From: Hesseltinella vesiculosa
Lineage: Eukaryota; Mucoromycota; Mucoromycetes; Mucorales; Cunninghamellaceae
NCBI GenBank assembly: GCA_002104935.1
Contig: MCGT01000022.1
Location: 372,001 to 436,000, forward strand
Reading direction: 5' to 3'
DNA: 64,000 nt
Under the pieces are notes generated by a model, which did not search any database, was not told where the DNA came from, and saw nothing but the letters and a program-made list of their open reading frames with translations. Positions 1-10,840 of this stretch are shown piece after piece. The position numbers and the translations under genes are program-made. Each line of letters starts with the position of its first letter. Positions within the stretch are counted from its first letter, which is position 1.

Positions 1-1
1 A

Positions 2-262
2 AACAACAATAACGAAGCTCCCATGGACACAGATGAACAGCTACGCCCCTCTTACATCAGCGAGCCCGTCGATGAAGCCCAGCCTCAGAATGCCGTCGAC
101 CCCAAGGATGAGGATGGCGATGCTTTAATGACCGAAGCCGATCAAGACGATGACGATAGTGACGACGACGCTCCTCCTCCCAGTCAAGAAAAGAGCGAAT
201 TTATCTATCTTTCCAAGTCACCTCAGGACACCGTTGCCGACCCATCAGTGAACAACTTCTAA
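2..262 (+). CDS. C-terminal end of an acidic protein (partial)
   Basis: The reading frame is open from the left edge of the window (N-N-N-N-E-A-P before the first Met at 23) and ends with TAA after ...DPSVNNF, so this is the last exon of a gene that starts outside the window. The visible 86 residues are low complexity and strongly acidic, with an Asp run (residues DDDDSDDD) followed by PPPSQ. There is no recognisable domain, so I assign no function. Such tails are common in nuclear regulatory proteins, but that is only a general resemblance. A likely polyadenylation signal (AATAAA) lies downstream at about 382. Confidence 0.6.
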   Translation, partial: NNNNEAPMDTDEQLRPSYISEPVDEAQPQNAVDPKDEDGDALMTEADQDDDDSDDDAPPPSQEKSEFIYLSKSPQDTVADPSVNNF

Positions 263-668
263 TCCATAGCGCTTCTCATGTGCATTCCTATTTCTACTTG
301 GTTTTTATAGTATTGTTATTATTATTTTACGTTCTTTTTTTTGTATATTTGTTGTGCCTGTACAGACTCTCCCTCCATCCAGTAATAAACCTTTTTTTTT
401 TTTTTTCCTGCCCCAAATACTTCGGTCAGCATGCGTTCAGAAACAGTCAAAGCATAAACACACAAACCTCAACGTCGCTATTGTATCGAGCCATAGAAAA
501 GAGGCAGTTTCGAATCCATATCTAAGTTCTTCACTTAATGACGTCCTGGTTTTCTAGAAAGGTTCTGGACTGAAAGCAACACACACAAAAAAAAACCAGT
601 GGAGCGGTCGGCACAAGGCTCCTTTTTTAATTCTCTCTAGCCATTTTGCTTTCTTTCTTTTTGTTCGC
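263..668. other. Intergenic gap between the acidic protein and SMG8
   Basis: This gap holds T-rich tracts and an AATAAA at about 382 that probably ends the upstream transcript. It must also hold the promoter of SMG8. I see no TATA box, RNA gene or conserved open frame. Confidence 0.4.
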
Positions 669-3600
669 ATGGATGAAATCAATCGATTGCTACAAACCTT
701 TGCAATAGAAGAAGACAGACCACTGACGATCGTTTCAATATTTGCATGCCATGGATTTCGCCAGGAGCCAGACCAACACCAGCTAAAGTACCTGGATCTT
801 GCCAATCAGCTTGTTGGAAAAGACGTGTTTGCTCCTCGGCTAAAGGTAAATGATACCTGTACATGGCCCTGTTGCTCAATCTTATTTATCTTGTTGGGCA
901 TAGACATTGAAGCTACACACGTTAAGGGTATGGGCTTTTCTTTTCTTACTACTTGAAAAAAGCCTAGGGCTTACTGACCTTCATTGAGTTAGATAGCAGA
1001 CGATCTTCAGTTTTATTTGGATAAAGAGTCTAACATTGGCTACTTTTATTATGATTCTCAAGTCTCGATCCAGGATTGGGCAACTCTATTTGCACAACAA
1101 CAGGTCAATGCCGATAGCCATGCCGAAGACAGCAGCAAGCCAGGCAAGGTAAAAATCAGAAATCAAAACCACCCGATCAACTTCTATACAGCTTGAGATG
1201 TTTATATTTATTTACTCATCCAAAGGGAGCCAAAGACAACACAGTCATGGACAACTTGCGTTCAAATAGGATGCGCAGCTTGCTGCTGATGTTTTTGGTG
1301 TCACACCTGGTGATAGTAAGCTCCCTCACCCTATTCTTTTTCCTGGCGATGGCTCACTGACCAATGATTTTCCCAGCCAATTCTTCCACCAACATTGTTG
1401 AGCTCTGACCTGCTATCGATCTTGGTGATCCTGCAACAAGCAAAGACTGAATTTCATACACACTTGCTCCAATTTCAGATGCACTGCTGGAAACACTGGA
1501 ACATCCCGGTGCCGTCGTCTATGTTTGAACGCAGAGAAGCTGAAAGTCGCCGTGATCGAGAACGGTTGACGGGTTGGTGGGGACCAGCCAGAGGCGTGCC
1601 GTTGATAGCTTGCATCGCTGCCAATGTAAGTACACGGTGATCAAGCAGAAAAAGAAAACCACTGACATGCTCCAAAGGTCTCGATGCCCAGCATGGAAAA
1701 TCTCAATCGCTCCAGCCTACCGGTCTTCATGACCAAATTGCAAGAAGCGCTCCAAAACAAAGTCAAGCATCTCCTCCGCGCAGCTCAACTCCTCCCGCCT
1801 GTGTTACAAGACGGCTCCAATGGCAACATTGAATTCCGGTGCGAAACGGAGATGCAATAAAATGGCAAGGACTCACTCGTTTTTTTTTCTCCAGATCCTT
1901 ATTCTGTCTTGCTTCTGGCCCATACCCATTTTTGCATTTGATACCAAACATTCCACTACACCTACAATCGTTACTAGATAATGGCAACAAGGATGCCCTT
2001 TTTGACAAGAGTATGCCCGACTTGGACCACTTCTTCACATCAGCAGATCTTCCTCCTCGTGTCAGGAAGCTGGTCTCCCTCACCCACCGAGATCAACACT
2101 CAAATTCAAACAATGCTAGCACCGCCGCCGAGCAAACTTCCGACCAGGCCCTAGCTTCACTGCTTGCCGACTACCAAGGCAAGCAACTGCACCATTTTAT
2201 GTCACACTGGGTCAAAATGGCAAAGCAACGTAACCCCTTGCATATCCAGATCCTCGCCCAACACACCTCGCGCCGCCCGCCCCAGGAAATCAAGCACACC
2301 AACATACCTCAGCCCACAGCTCTGCAGTTTTTCTCGGTATTAGTCACCCTGCTTTCCTTCATCTACAATCACACCTTTGCAGAGGCCGATCACGAAGACT
2401 TTCGCAAGCTCATTGTCGCTGATGCACGAAACACCAAAGGCATGATCCAGCAAATCGAAGTCATCCTGCGCAAAAAAATCCGCAATACTGTTGAGATTGA
2501 AAAAGTGTTTTCAAGATCGTAAATCCTACACGGCCAATCCAATGCTGGAAAGAGACACTTACTATGTTACTTCTATTTAGACATTCATCAGAGATCATGC
2601 AAAGATGCAAAGATCTTTATTTGCAAGACACACCGCCTTACTATACCGAAGGTTATCACCAACGCAAGGTATGATGCGAGAGATAAACTGCGTGAAGTCT
2701 TAATGTACCTATTTTTGTAGATGGAGTCAGTGACACGCCTTTACAGGTCCACAACACGTGGTGCTGCGGCCGAGGAATACCTGCATCGACTAGAACGAGA
2801 ATGCGATTTCTTGTGGAAACAGGACCGCCAAAGCTGTGAAGCCCATAGCCTGACCGGCAAAGTGTGTCAGCTAAAGGTGAGTACCAACAATAGGCAAGAA
2901 ATAAAAAAAGTATGGATGACTGGAACTGACGTTGGGCTTCTATGTTGTAGCTTGATCATGCATCAGCTGTGCCTTCCAAGAAAAAAGGCGAAATGCTCGA
3001 CAACCATTTGTTGGTGGACACGAAAAAGCATAACACCGGCTACACATTCGTCCACGCCTGCACGTGTGGCAAGACCCAAATGGCCCGTGAAGATCCCTTT
3101 GACCTACAGGCAAGTAGCACCCAAAAAAGGCGAGAAAATGGACTTCTGAGCTTTTTTCTTTCTGATTTTTAGGATGCCAATGTCGAATTTTACCGCAGAT
3201 TTGCTTGTTGTTTGAATGCAGCGCAGAGAGTGGTGGATAGGACGGCAGGACAGCCTGACCATGGTCTCGAGTATTTAGCCACACGTGACATCCCAGCCAC
3301 CGATACTGTTCTACTCCACCTTGGGCCAGCATCCCTGTACCGAAACGCTGTGGGCCTGGAGCGCTACGAAGGCTTCACGGCCGAAACAAACTACCTGGTT
3401 CCTTGGATCCTGTCGACTGTGCCTGAACTCAAAATCAGGAAATCCATTGCCACTATCAGCACACCCTCTCCACTCAGCAAGGGCAGCTCCCCAACAAACA
3501 AGACGGCTACCAAGAAACAGGACCACGAATGGCCAGCCTTGGGTGCTCAGGTGCAAGGTAATCTACCAAAAACCTTGGCGAACAAGTGCTGGAGGGCTTG

Positions 3601-4486
3601 GATAGAATCCTCATCTTGTTTCTGCGCCGTATCTGATAGCTACAGAAAAGTCAATTGCCCAACGCCATGTTGCCCCTCTGGATGCATTCCCTGCCCTCGG
3701 CTCGATGCCAGTAAGTCATGAAACAAAAGCTCAGCAGGAACCTGCCACAACCGCGATCTCAGCCAATGCCATCCACCATCGTTCGACCAAACGCGACAAG
3801 CGCGAGAAATGGGAAGCCAAGCGCTCACGGCAGGAAAACAAAGTCCGAGGTTTTCTGGGTGCCGAATATGAATGTCCCAAAGGACATCGATTCCTGAGTT
3901 GTGGAGATGGTCGGATCTGCAAACTGGGCCACAAAGGCCATCCCAAGGTAAAAAAAATAGAGTCATTCTCTTTGTTGGCTACGCTGACTGTTTTGTATCT
4001 TTTTTTTTTTGGCGTGAAAGGAACATGGCAAGTACTTTGTTCAGCAGGACCTTCCGTTATATGTGCTTTGTCCTTGCAATTTTGCTGATTACGGCCATGC
4101 CACCATGAATCCCGACATACTTGCTCAACTTCAACGTCTCTACATTGTCACACCAGACGCCGACATTACCATCAGCATGAAACCAAAAATCATGGTAAAA
4201 AAAAAAAAAAAAACGTGAAAAACATAAATGCCAATGGCTCATGACCCATTTTTTTTCTTTTCGTCGACAGATGAAAGTGCCAGACTCGGATAAATCCATT
4301 GAAATTGACCTTGGCTTTCAGGAACGCGTGGTGCTACCAAGGAATGGCCTGTTTGTACTTCGGTTGCCGTTTATCTATCGACATCCAGCCACAAACGAGC
4401 CCATCCCTGTTGACCCCAATATCCAACAGCGCCTGACCAGTGCCGTGCTGCAAAAAGACTGTTTTCGCATGGAGTACCTTTGCTAA
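669..4486 (+). CDS. SMG8: SMG8-like nonsense-mediated mRNA decay factor
   Basis: This gene has many exons (roughly a dozen). The first exon (669-845) encodes a P-loop-like start (TIVSIFACHGFRQ) matching the SMG8 GTPase-like N-terminus. The middle exons include HFMSHWVKMAKQRNPLHIQI. The conserved Cys/His-rich part reads HNTGYTFVHACTCGKTQMA followed by REDPFDLQ, then YECPKGHRFLSCGDG, and finally LYVLCPCNFADYGH. These are hallmark blocks of SMG8, the partner of SMG9 that holds the SMG1 kinase inactive during nonsense-mediated decay. The end is at TAA after ...FRMEYLC. Introns are short (50-100 bp) and mostly gt...ag; the first is 846-903 and the second starts at 928. The start Met is the first ATG after a T-rich leader. 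Presence of SMG8 implies a metazoan-like SMG1 pathway, which yeasts lack. Confidence 0.85.
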
Positions 4487-4512
4487 AATAAAATACAACC
4501 CAGTTCGTTTAT

Positions 4513-5815
4513 CTATGAAACAACAATGGTGTCGGTGTAGGGTGAAGATTCTATCAAAGCGTCGGACTGTTCAAAGTTGAGTCGCAAGCCGTCAAAGGCA
4601 GGCGCCACACGAATGTCTAATTTCTCGAGCTCTGCTTCTAATTCATAATGATCCATGCGATGGCCAAAACCAACGTAGTACGTCTTGAAAGCATTGATAC
4701 GTCGTGTAGCTTCCAAGGCTTCGTCCAAGCCATAATGCGATGCATGCGATTCGCCATCTAAAATATCAAAAAAAAAAAAGGGCGTTGTTCGTAAGAAAAG
4801 AAAGAAAATATAAAAGCGCCCTCTTCCTCCTACATCGCAAACAGTCCAAGACCAAGATCCGTGATTCGCTGGTGTCGATGCGTTCAAATACATGTTCGGG
4901 AATGCGGTTAGTGTCCGAGATATATGTGATGTTGTCAATTTGGAAGCCCAGTGAGATATACGGTTGTCCAGTCGCCATGATCTTGCCGTGTTCCACTGGC
5001 AAAAGAAAAAGGTAACGAAAGAAAGTATGAAAAGAAAACATGTTAATTTTGCTGCCAGTCGCCTGCTATGTACAAAAAACTTGCCTGGCAAAGGGTCAAA
5101 GACAAGATCATGAATACTAAACGGCTTGGTGTTATCTACAACGTGGTATTTAAACGTGGCTACATCACCACCACCTTCACAATAAAAAATAAAGAATGAG
5201 AAAGCAGTCGAGGATATGGGCCATTTTACCTGTGGCAAACTTTGCACTGACCAGAAATGGGAATGACCGCTCGACTACATCCATTGTGTCTTGGGCCAGG
5301 TACACGTCGATTTTAGACTGGACACCGTGGTTGGTCAGCATGCGCATGTCGTCCAGACCACCCATAGCATCCATATGTCCATGAGTCAGCACCAAAGCAT
5401 CGAGCTCTCGGATACCATACTTGGGGAAGAGTTGAATTGCAGATTCTAAGTGAAAAAAAAAAAAAGTCAGTGAGCTGTCAAGATGCCCCCGTATTTTTCA
5501 TGGTTTTACCATAAAATGTTTTGCCACAATCGATCAACACAGTCCTAAAAACAAATGAATGCATGAGTTTCTTCATTCTAACATAAGCATCTAGCCTCAA
5601 GTTAAACTTTACCGTAGCCTGCTGCCAGGAGGATCGCTGTGTTGGCGGAACCGGATCACCGCAGACACATTTCCTCGTCTATTTTTTTTTCCTTGCTCGG
5701 TCATAGAGGATAAACATGCTTTGCAAGCTTGCTCAGGATCGGTCAGACAGGCAACATTGGGGATGCATCCCGAATTACCGGTGCCAATGAAAATAAAATC
5801 GACAATCGTAGCCAT
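4513..5815 (-). CDS. Metallo-beta-lactamase-fold hydrolase (PhnP-like)
   Basis: Spliced gene on the minus strand, starting with MATIVDFIFIGTGNSGCIPN (ATG at 5,815) and ending TAG at 4,513. The fold signature is complete: the metal-binding loop is LVLTHGHMDAMGGLDD (a THxHxDA motif), VLIDCGKTF lies before it, VLDCLR and SHASHYGLDEALE follow, and YYVGFGHRMDHYELE is near the C-terminus. Two Cys (ACKACL, near residue 35) near the N-terminus, in an insert, recall the zinc site of the PhnP/RNase Z-like group. In fungi this family is annotated only as a putative cytoplasmic hydrolase related to phosphoribosyl cyclic phosphate phosphodiesterases; the substrate is unknown. About six exons with T-rich introns. 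Its 3' end faces that of SMG8 only 26 bp away. Confidence 0.8.
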
Positions 5816-5964
5816 CACTGCCAAGGAAAAATAAGAAAAGAGAGGGAGAAAAAAAAAGGGGGGGAGTGAAAGAAGGTTCAAAAGCCAGTGGCTGTTGATT
5901 GGCCGTTGCATCGGGGAAGTGCGAAAGCGCAAAGGATCGAGGCAAAGCGCAGCAAGCCGGTTTA

Positions 5965-7044
5965 TTATTGGTCGCGATCACGGAGCAATGGGGTATTCTC
6001 TTCGGGGGCATCCAAATCGTCCAGGCCCAGACGCTTGCTTCGAAAATGCCACACCAAGCAGAGAGTAAGCAAGGTGCCTTGGAGAATGCCGGTGACAAAA
6101 TAAGTGATCCAGGCCGTCCAGTTGGTGCCAGGACGAACCACCAAGGAGTAAACAAACAAAGCTGTGCCAGGGGTTTGTAACATCATCATGGGGATGCTTA
6201 GAGCACCGACCGAGCGGCGATGCCATGTCTTCCAAATCTGAGGGAAATATTGCATGGCGGCCAAGATCATGCTGAAGATGCCCAGGAAGCCAGCCCACAG
6301 ATTTGTCAGGGGATGGTCAGCTGGTCCACCGACCACAATGAGTAGCACCATCGACACAATGGCCGAGGCTACGAGATGCACCAGGCACAGGATGGCAATC
6401 ACCAACGACACTTTCCATTCCTCCGAGATGACATGGCTTACTGGCCCTGGCAGGTCCAATTGTAGACCCTGATGTAATCGAGGTGTGGGTTGAGTCTTGC
6501 GCTTCTTATCTTCAGGGAAGTACACCAAGTACAGTACAAACCTTAAAAAAATACGACGCATAAGCATCTGTATTTTTTTTTTCCTTTTGAACCTACACTA
6601 AGGAGAACATGACCCACTGAATACCAATTTGAAATACCCCCATCAAGCTTTCCAAGCAAGCGCCAGTGGACTAGTATCATAAAGGAAGGGAAGGGCTGTG
6701 GGTTGAGAATGGCCATGGCCGAGTTCTGCTGCTTACCAAAGATCCACAGCAAGAGATTGCTTCCCATTGGAGTAAAATTATATTCAAAAAGCTAGACGTG
6801 GACGAAACGACACCGAGCAATAAAAACCAAGAACTGAATCCTTCGCTTGTCTTATTGTGTACGATGCGGTAATGCTTCACAAGAGAAAAGTGTATCTGAG
6901 CTCGGGTAATTTCATACAAGACGACCTTACCTGTGGTAAATAAGAGATAACAAGACCCACACATAAAAATAAGCTTATAAATAACGAGGAGGGGTCATGA
7001 TGTGGTTGACATTTAGGTTCAACCGTCAGCGGATGGGGCAACAT
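5965..7044 (-). CDS. PQ-loop repeat membrane protein
   Basis: Multi-exon minus-strand gene with two PQ-loop motifs: VISYLPQ joined by splicing to HYRIVHNKTSEGFSSW, and AMQYFPQIWKTWHRRSVGALS. Several hydrophobic helices are visible (SLFISLFLCVGLVISYL; FLLLGVVSSTSSFLNIILL; VSLVIAILCLVHLVASAIV; LWAGFLGIFSMILAAM; WITYFVTGILQGTLLTLCLV). The family includes cystinosin and the yeast vacuolar YPQ cationic amino-acid transporters. The tail is polar and ends PLLRDRDQ, with an acidic-dileucine-like EENTPLL that would suit vacuolar sorting (inference). The start is uncertain: the in-frame ATG at 7,044 (MLPHPLTVEP) is used. An upstream ATG at 7,184 followed by a good donor would need a frame-restoring exon that I could not find. 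Confidence 0.75.
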
Positions 7045-7570
7045 GAATGCACTTGAAACGACGTGAAAGAAAGGGGGAGAAAAAAAAAAGTTGAGCTCTT
7101 TCATTTGCTCGGGGACCAGCACTGTGGAATCAGCAGCCAATAAGAAAAGTGGACAAAACTTACCTGATCATCCGGGAAAGACATGATTGATGCTTTGCTG
7201 AGCGATCCGCCTTCAATTTGGCGTGATCTTTACTGGACTTTAAGTTGTGAGATATTTGTCAGGGCCAGTCTGGCTTGTTCTGTTGTGGTGATGGTCAGCA
7301 GAGGCTTCGCTGTAAGTTGGGTCATCATTCAACAATGCGCGCCTTTTGGTCTATGTCATTTTGAATCTGATGTAATGGGTGAGTGGACAAGGTGGACGAT
7401 CCAAGACCAGGCGGTGAGCAGGGGGTTCACAGTGTCGGCAATGTAACACTGGCCATAAGTAATACTTGATCATAAATGCAAGTTGTCTTCCACATCATAG
7501 TGTGCGAAATCGTTGTCGTCGCGCCCGAGGTCATTCTTGTTTGCATCCGCCATACGGCAACTCTGTGTTT
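7045..7570. other. Intergenic region, PQ-loop promoter and ACBP 3' side
   Basis: No convincing gene. A possible non-coding or short first exon of the PQ-loop gene (ATG at 7,184 followed by gtaagt on the minus strand) lies here. A plus-strand open frame from 7,183 lacks any domain or splice support and I do not call it. Confidence 0.3.
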
Positions 7571-8010
7571 TTATTGATACATTGATGCTAACTCTTGCAC
7601 GTAGCTGATGTATTGAATTTCAGCTTCCACCTGAGGCATCCCTGTAAATAAAAGAGTGAATTTAAAGTGTTTCATGTTCTTTTGGGGGAGGTGTTTGGGT
7701 GATAGCTTACCTCGGTTTTCGTCCCAGGCCATCCACTTGTAGCGAGCCCTCATGTCCAACACAGGTTTATCTAATAATGTCATTGAATGCCATGTTGTCT
7801 ATCAGCTGATCGGCTGTCCCTTACCAGTTTGGTTATCACCCAAGGTTGCTTGTTTGAAGAGACCGTACAGCTTTAGAAGTTCTTCGTCTTCGGGCAGCGT
7901 TTGGAAGTTCTTGGCTTGCTTTGCAGCATCTTCAAACGCCTTGGAGAAAAAGTTGGAGAAATGTCAATTCGCTTCATCGCTGAGATGATCTCCCTTACAG
8001 GTGATGGCAT
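7571..8010 (-). CDS. ACB1: Acyl-CoA-binding protein
   Basis: Small spliced gene encoding about 85 residues, the usual ACBP size. Exon 1 is only MPSP (8,010 downwards), exon 2 begins AFEDAAKQAKNF, and the products join as ...YGLFKQATLGDNQT + DKPVLDMRARYKWMAWDENRG + MPQVEAEIQYISYVQEL, ending TAA. The ligand-binding pattern of the family is present: YGLFKQATxGD, the Lys of ARYKWMAW, and YxxxV near the end. ACBP is a soluble cytosolic carrier that binds medium and long acyl-CoA esters and supplies them to lipid synthesis. Intron phases are consistent: the donor after ...NQT leaves one base of the Asp codon, completed by the next exon. Confidence 0.9.
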
Positions 8011-8271
8011 GGTAGGTGAAGTTGGATTAAATGTGGAGAGAAAAGACAAAAAAAAAAAAAAAGCGATTGCGCTTCTTTTACTTGTATTTTCACTTGGCCA
8101 AATGGGGAAAAAATCGAAGCATGGCGAATCTGACTTTCAGAACAGGCTTCAAGCAAGAAGTTAGACGTTGCTCGACTTTCTTGTTTATTTTAATCTATCT
8201 ACAACAATGAGCAAAATGGCGACCAGATACAGTATGGCAAAGACAGGGCAATCCAGTGGCGTGGTATGGCA
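8011..8271. promoter_or_regulatory. Likely ACBP promoter region
   Basis: Short gap between the ACBP start and the stop of the chorismate mutase-prephenate dehydratase gene. It must hold the ACBP promoter and the 3' end of the other gene. The A15 run near 8,050 is the only conspicuous feature. Confidence 0.3.
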
Positions 8272-9719
8272 TCATAAGTCTGCCCGAACATTGGGGAAGC
8301 TCCCGAGCACCTGAACATCGACACTGAACTGATTCAGGTCCTGAATAGCCTGGATGACATTGTCATTGTCGGCATGTCCAGAGCATTCGACAAAGAAGAC
8401 ATAATGCCATGGTCGGATGCCGCTGGGTCGCGAATCAATTTTGAACAGGTTGAGGCCATAGTCTTTGAACACCTTGAGGCCGTCGCACAATGCACCCGGC
8501 TGACGATGATCAACGGTGAACCGCACCATGGTATGGTCATTGCCGGTGGGTTTATCACTGGATTTGCCGAGAACCAAGAAGCGGGTTGTGTTGGAGGTGC
8601 CGTGCTCAATGTCGCGAGCCACAATGTCCAGACCATAAAGCTCGCTGCAAATTGCACTGCACACCGCAGCCGCGCCTACCTCCACGGCTGCCATCTCGGC
8701 CGCCTGAGCTGTCGATTTCACCGACACCCGCTTTGCATCTGGTAAATGTGTCGATAGCCATTGCTGTACTTGGCCTAACCCCTGCAAGTGTCGTATAAAA
8801 AAAAAATGAGCAAAGGATGCGAGTGGCAAGGCCGATGCTTACCTGAGGATGACTGTAGACCTTTGTGATTTTTTCCAAGGGACTGTTGGACAATAGACAT
8901 TGATGGACCTAGACGAAAAGAATATTAGATTTGGTAAGAAACAGTGGACAAGGACTTACCGCCAGGTAGGTTTCTGCACGGATTCGGGTAGAGGTATGAA
9001 TAGCCCGATCCAAGGTCTCGACCACGCTACCAAACGTTGAGTTTTCAAAAGGAACGAGGCCATAGGTAGTGTTTCCCTTTTCCACAGCGTCGATGATATC
9101 CGAAATCTGGTTTTGAGGAACGTACAGGACGCTGTCGCCAAAACACTCGTGGGCTGCTTGGTGTGAAAAGGTGCCAGGCGGGCCTAGATAGGCGACGGTG
9201 ACATCGGTCTGCAGCGCTATCGATGCCGACATGATCTAGTGTTCAAATTAACCATTGGATAGTATGAGAATGAGTGGTGAGCGCGATGGCTAGGCTTACT
9301 TCACGAAATATAGATTGTAGGGAGTCATCGTTCAAAGGGCCATGGTTTAATCGCTTCAGCTTGAAAAGAATGGGAGGGGTAAGTTTGAAAAGCTAGTATC
9401 AGCATGGGGGGAGGGGAGGCCATTTTACCTTGTCATAGATTTCTTTTTCTCGGCTAGGCATGTACACCTGGACATCCTTCTTGTCCATTGCGGTACTATG
9501 ATAATGACACGTCAGTCTTCTTTTTTTTAAAAAAACACAATACACACGACACACAACACACAGAAAACCAAAGGCGAGAGACGAGAAAATGGACGCTTAC
9601 TCTTGCTGTCGTTTAGCATTGCCAATATCCAAGGACACGCGGGCACGTTCATTGAGCAAGTTGATCAGGGTGGTATCGAGTGAATCGATCTTCTTTCGTA
9701 GTGAAGGTAAATCAGCCAT
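8272..9719 (-). CDS. Bifunctional chorismate mutase-prephenate dehydratase with ACT domain
   Basis: Five or six exons. Residues 1-95 are an AroQ-type chorismate mutase: LPSLRKKIDSLDTTLINLLN, ERARVSLDIGNAKRQ, VQVYMPSREKEIYDKLKRLN, and NHGPLNDDSLQSIFREIMSA. The middle is prephenate dehydratase (VAYLGPPGTFSHQAA, YGLVPFENSTFGSV, and the catalytic Thr region EHGTSNTTRFLVLG). The end is an ACT regulatory domain (HTMVRFTVDHRQPGALCDGL, then NLFKIDSRPSGIRPWHYVFF), where the ESRP motif reads DSRP. It converts chorismate through prephenate to phenylpyruvate for phenylalanine, with feedback control expected by ACT. The order CM-PDT-ACT is that of bacterial PheA (P-protein). Ascomycete yeasts have separate ARO7 and PHA2. 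Exon joins were checked: exon 1 (9,601-9,719) ends in phase 2 and continues in frame. Confidence 0.9.
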
Positions 9720-10257
9720 TTTTGACAGGTGGAAAATTGAACAAAAAAAGCGAAAGATTAAAAAGATGAAGGCGGGGGGAATCATTTTTGTTCTGGCCAA
9801 TGAGCATCGAGGTGCTTTGATCCATGCAAATCTTTTCCCCTTGAGCCGTCCGTTGCAGAACAATACATCATTGTTTGAGCTCACGTGCAAAAAGAACGAA
9901 TGGATGTGCAGATTTTCATCTACGGTCCAAAGCACCAAGTCCAAAGGCATTTGTGGATAGGCCTGTCCAGGAAATCTAGGAAGTCTGCGCTCGGGGCAGA
10001 GCTATCCATGATCACCTTTATCGGAACAGATCAACCTCAGACTCAATGGGAACGGGCAGACGGTTTATAGTAGAAGCAAAGGAATGGCAGTCGAACATTA
10101 TTTTGAGACGAGAGACGATCCTGGCATTCTGAACCTTCCGCCATTTCCATTTTTTTTTAAAAAAAAAAAAAAGGTATAAAAACGCAGTTCATTTTCCTTG
10201 TTGTTTCGACGTTTTTTTTTCTGAAATTGATAACGCTTCGTTGATTGGTATGTTTGT
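9720..10257. promoter_or_regulatory. Divergent promoter region with TATA box
   Basis: Intergenic space between two divergently transcribed genes. A TATAAAAA box at 10,175-10,182, directly after a T8/A14 run, lies about 80 bp upstream of the ATG of the small membrane protein and is likely its core promoter. No other gene is visible. Confidence 0.5.
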
Positions 10258-10812
10258 ATGAAGCTATTCTTCTATCTCATGTTGATACGCTCGGTTGCCA
10301 TGGCAAATGATCTGCTAGAAACGAGGTAAAGCCACAGGCTTCTCGCCTTTTCTGTGTTGAAGCTGAGTTTCTCATGTGCGATTTTTTTTTTCTGCGTTAG
10401 AATACACCAGGCGATCTTACCGACCTTTTCGAATGCAGGGCACAACTCGACTTCTTTTACGACTGTCCATATTATAGCTGCGACAATAGGGATTGTGGGT
10501 GCGTTGGCGCTGATTTCCTGGTGCGCAGTGTCGTATGTTCGCCGCAGGCAGCGACAAAACGAACTGCAGCAACAAACCCTGTCGTCGGCATGCACTTGTC
10601 AGGCGACCATTGACGCCACGCTTTCTTCCTCCTCTACCAATACCCAAAGCACCTTGCCTGCTATACATACCAAGACCTCAGCAGCCCCGCCCCCCTACAG
10701 CTTTGCCGTTGATTTCTGCTCAGGCTTTCATCCTCCATCACCGCATCACTCCGACGCTCCTCCTTCTTCCTACCCCCAACCGCCTTTACCTTGTTACCAA
10801 TATGAAAAATAA
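10258..10812 (+). CDS. Small secretory-pathway single-pass membrane protein
   Basis: Two exons (10,258-10,325 and 10,401-10,812) give 159 residues. The N-terminus MKLFFYLMLIRSVAMANDLL is a signal peptide. A short lumenal part with an N-glycosylation sequon (HNSTSF) follows, then one transmembrane helix (VHIIAATIGIVGALALISWC) and a basic stop-transfer (YVRRRQRQ). The cytoplasmic tail is rich in Ser, Pro and Thr, with a Cys pair (ACTC) and a PPPYSF motif that could serve as a WW-domain ligand (PPxY). The topology is that of type I receptors or adaptors, but I recognise no family. The splice join AG|A restores Arg and keeps frame, which supports the gene model. Confidence 0.7.
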
Positions 10813-10840
10813 TAAATGAAGCATGATGATTTAATGGCAT

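Noticed and set aside
7183..7446. 87-codon plus-strand frame upstream of the PQ-loop gene
   Set aside because: No domain or splice context; overlaps the probable promoter.
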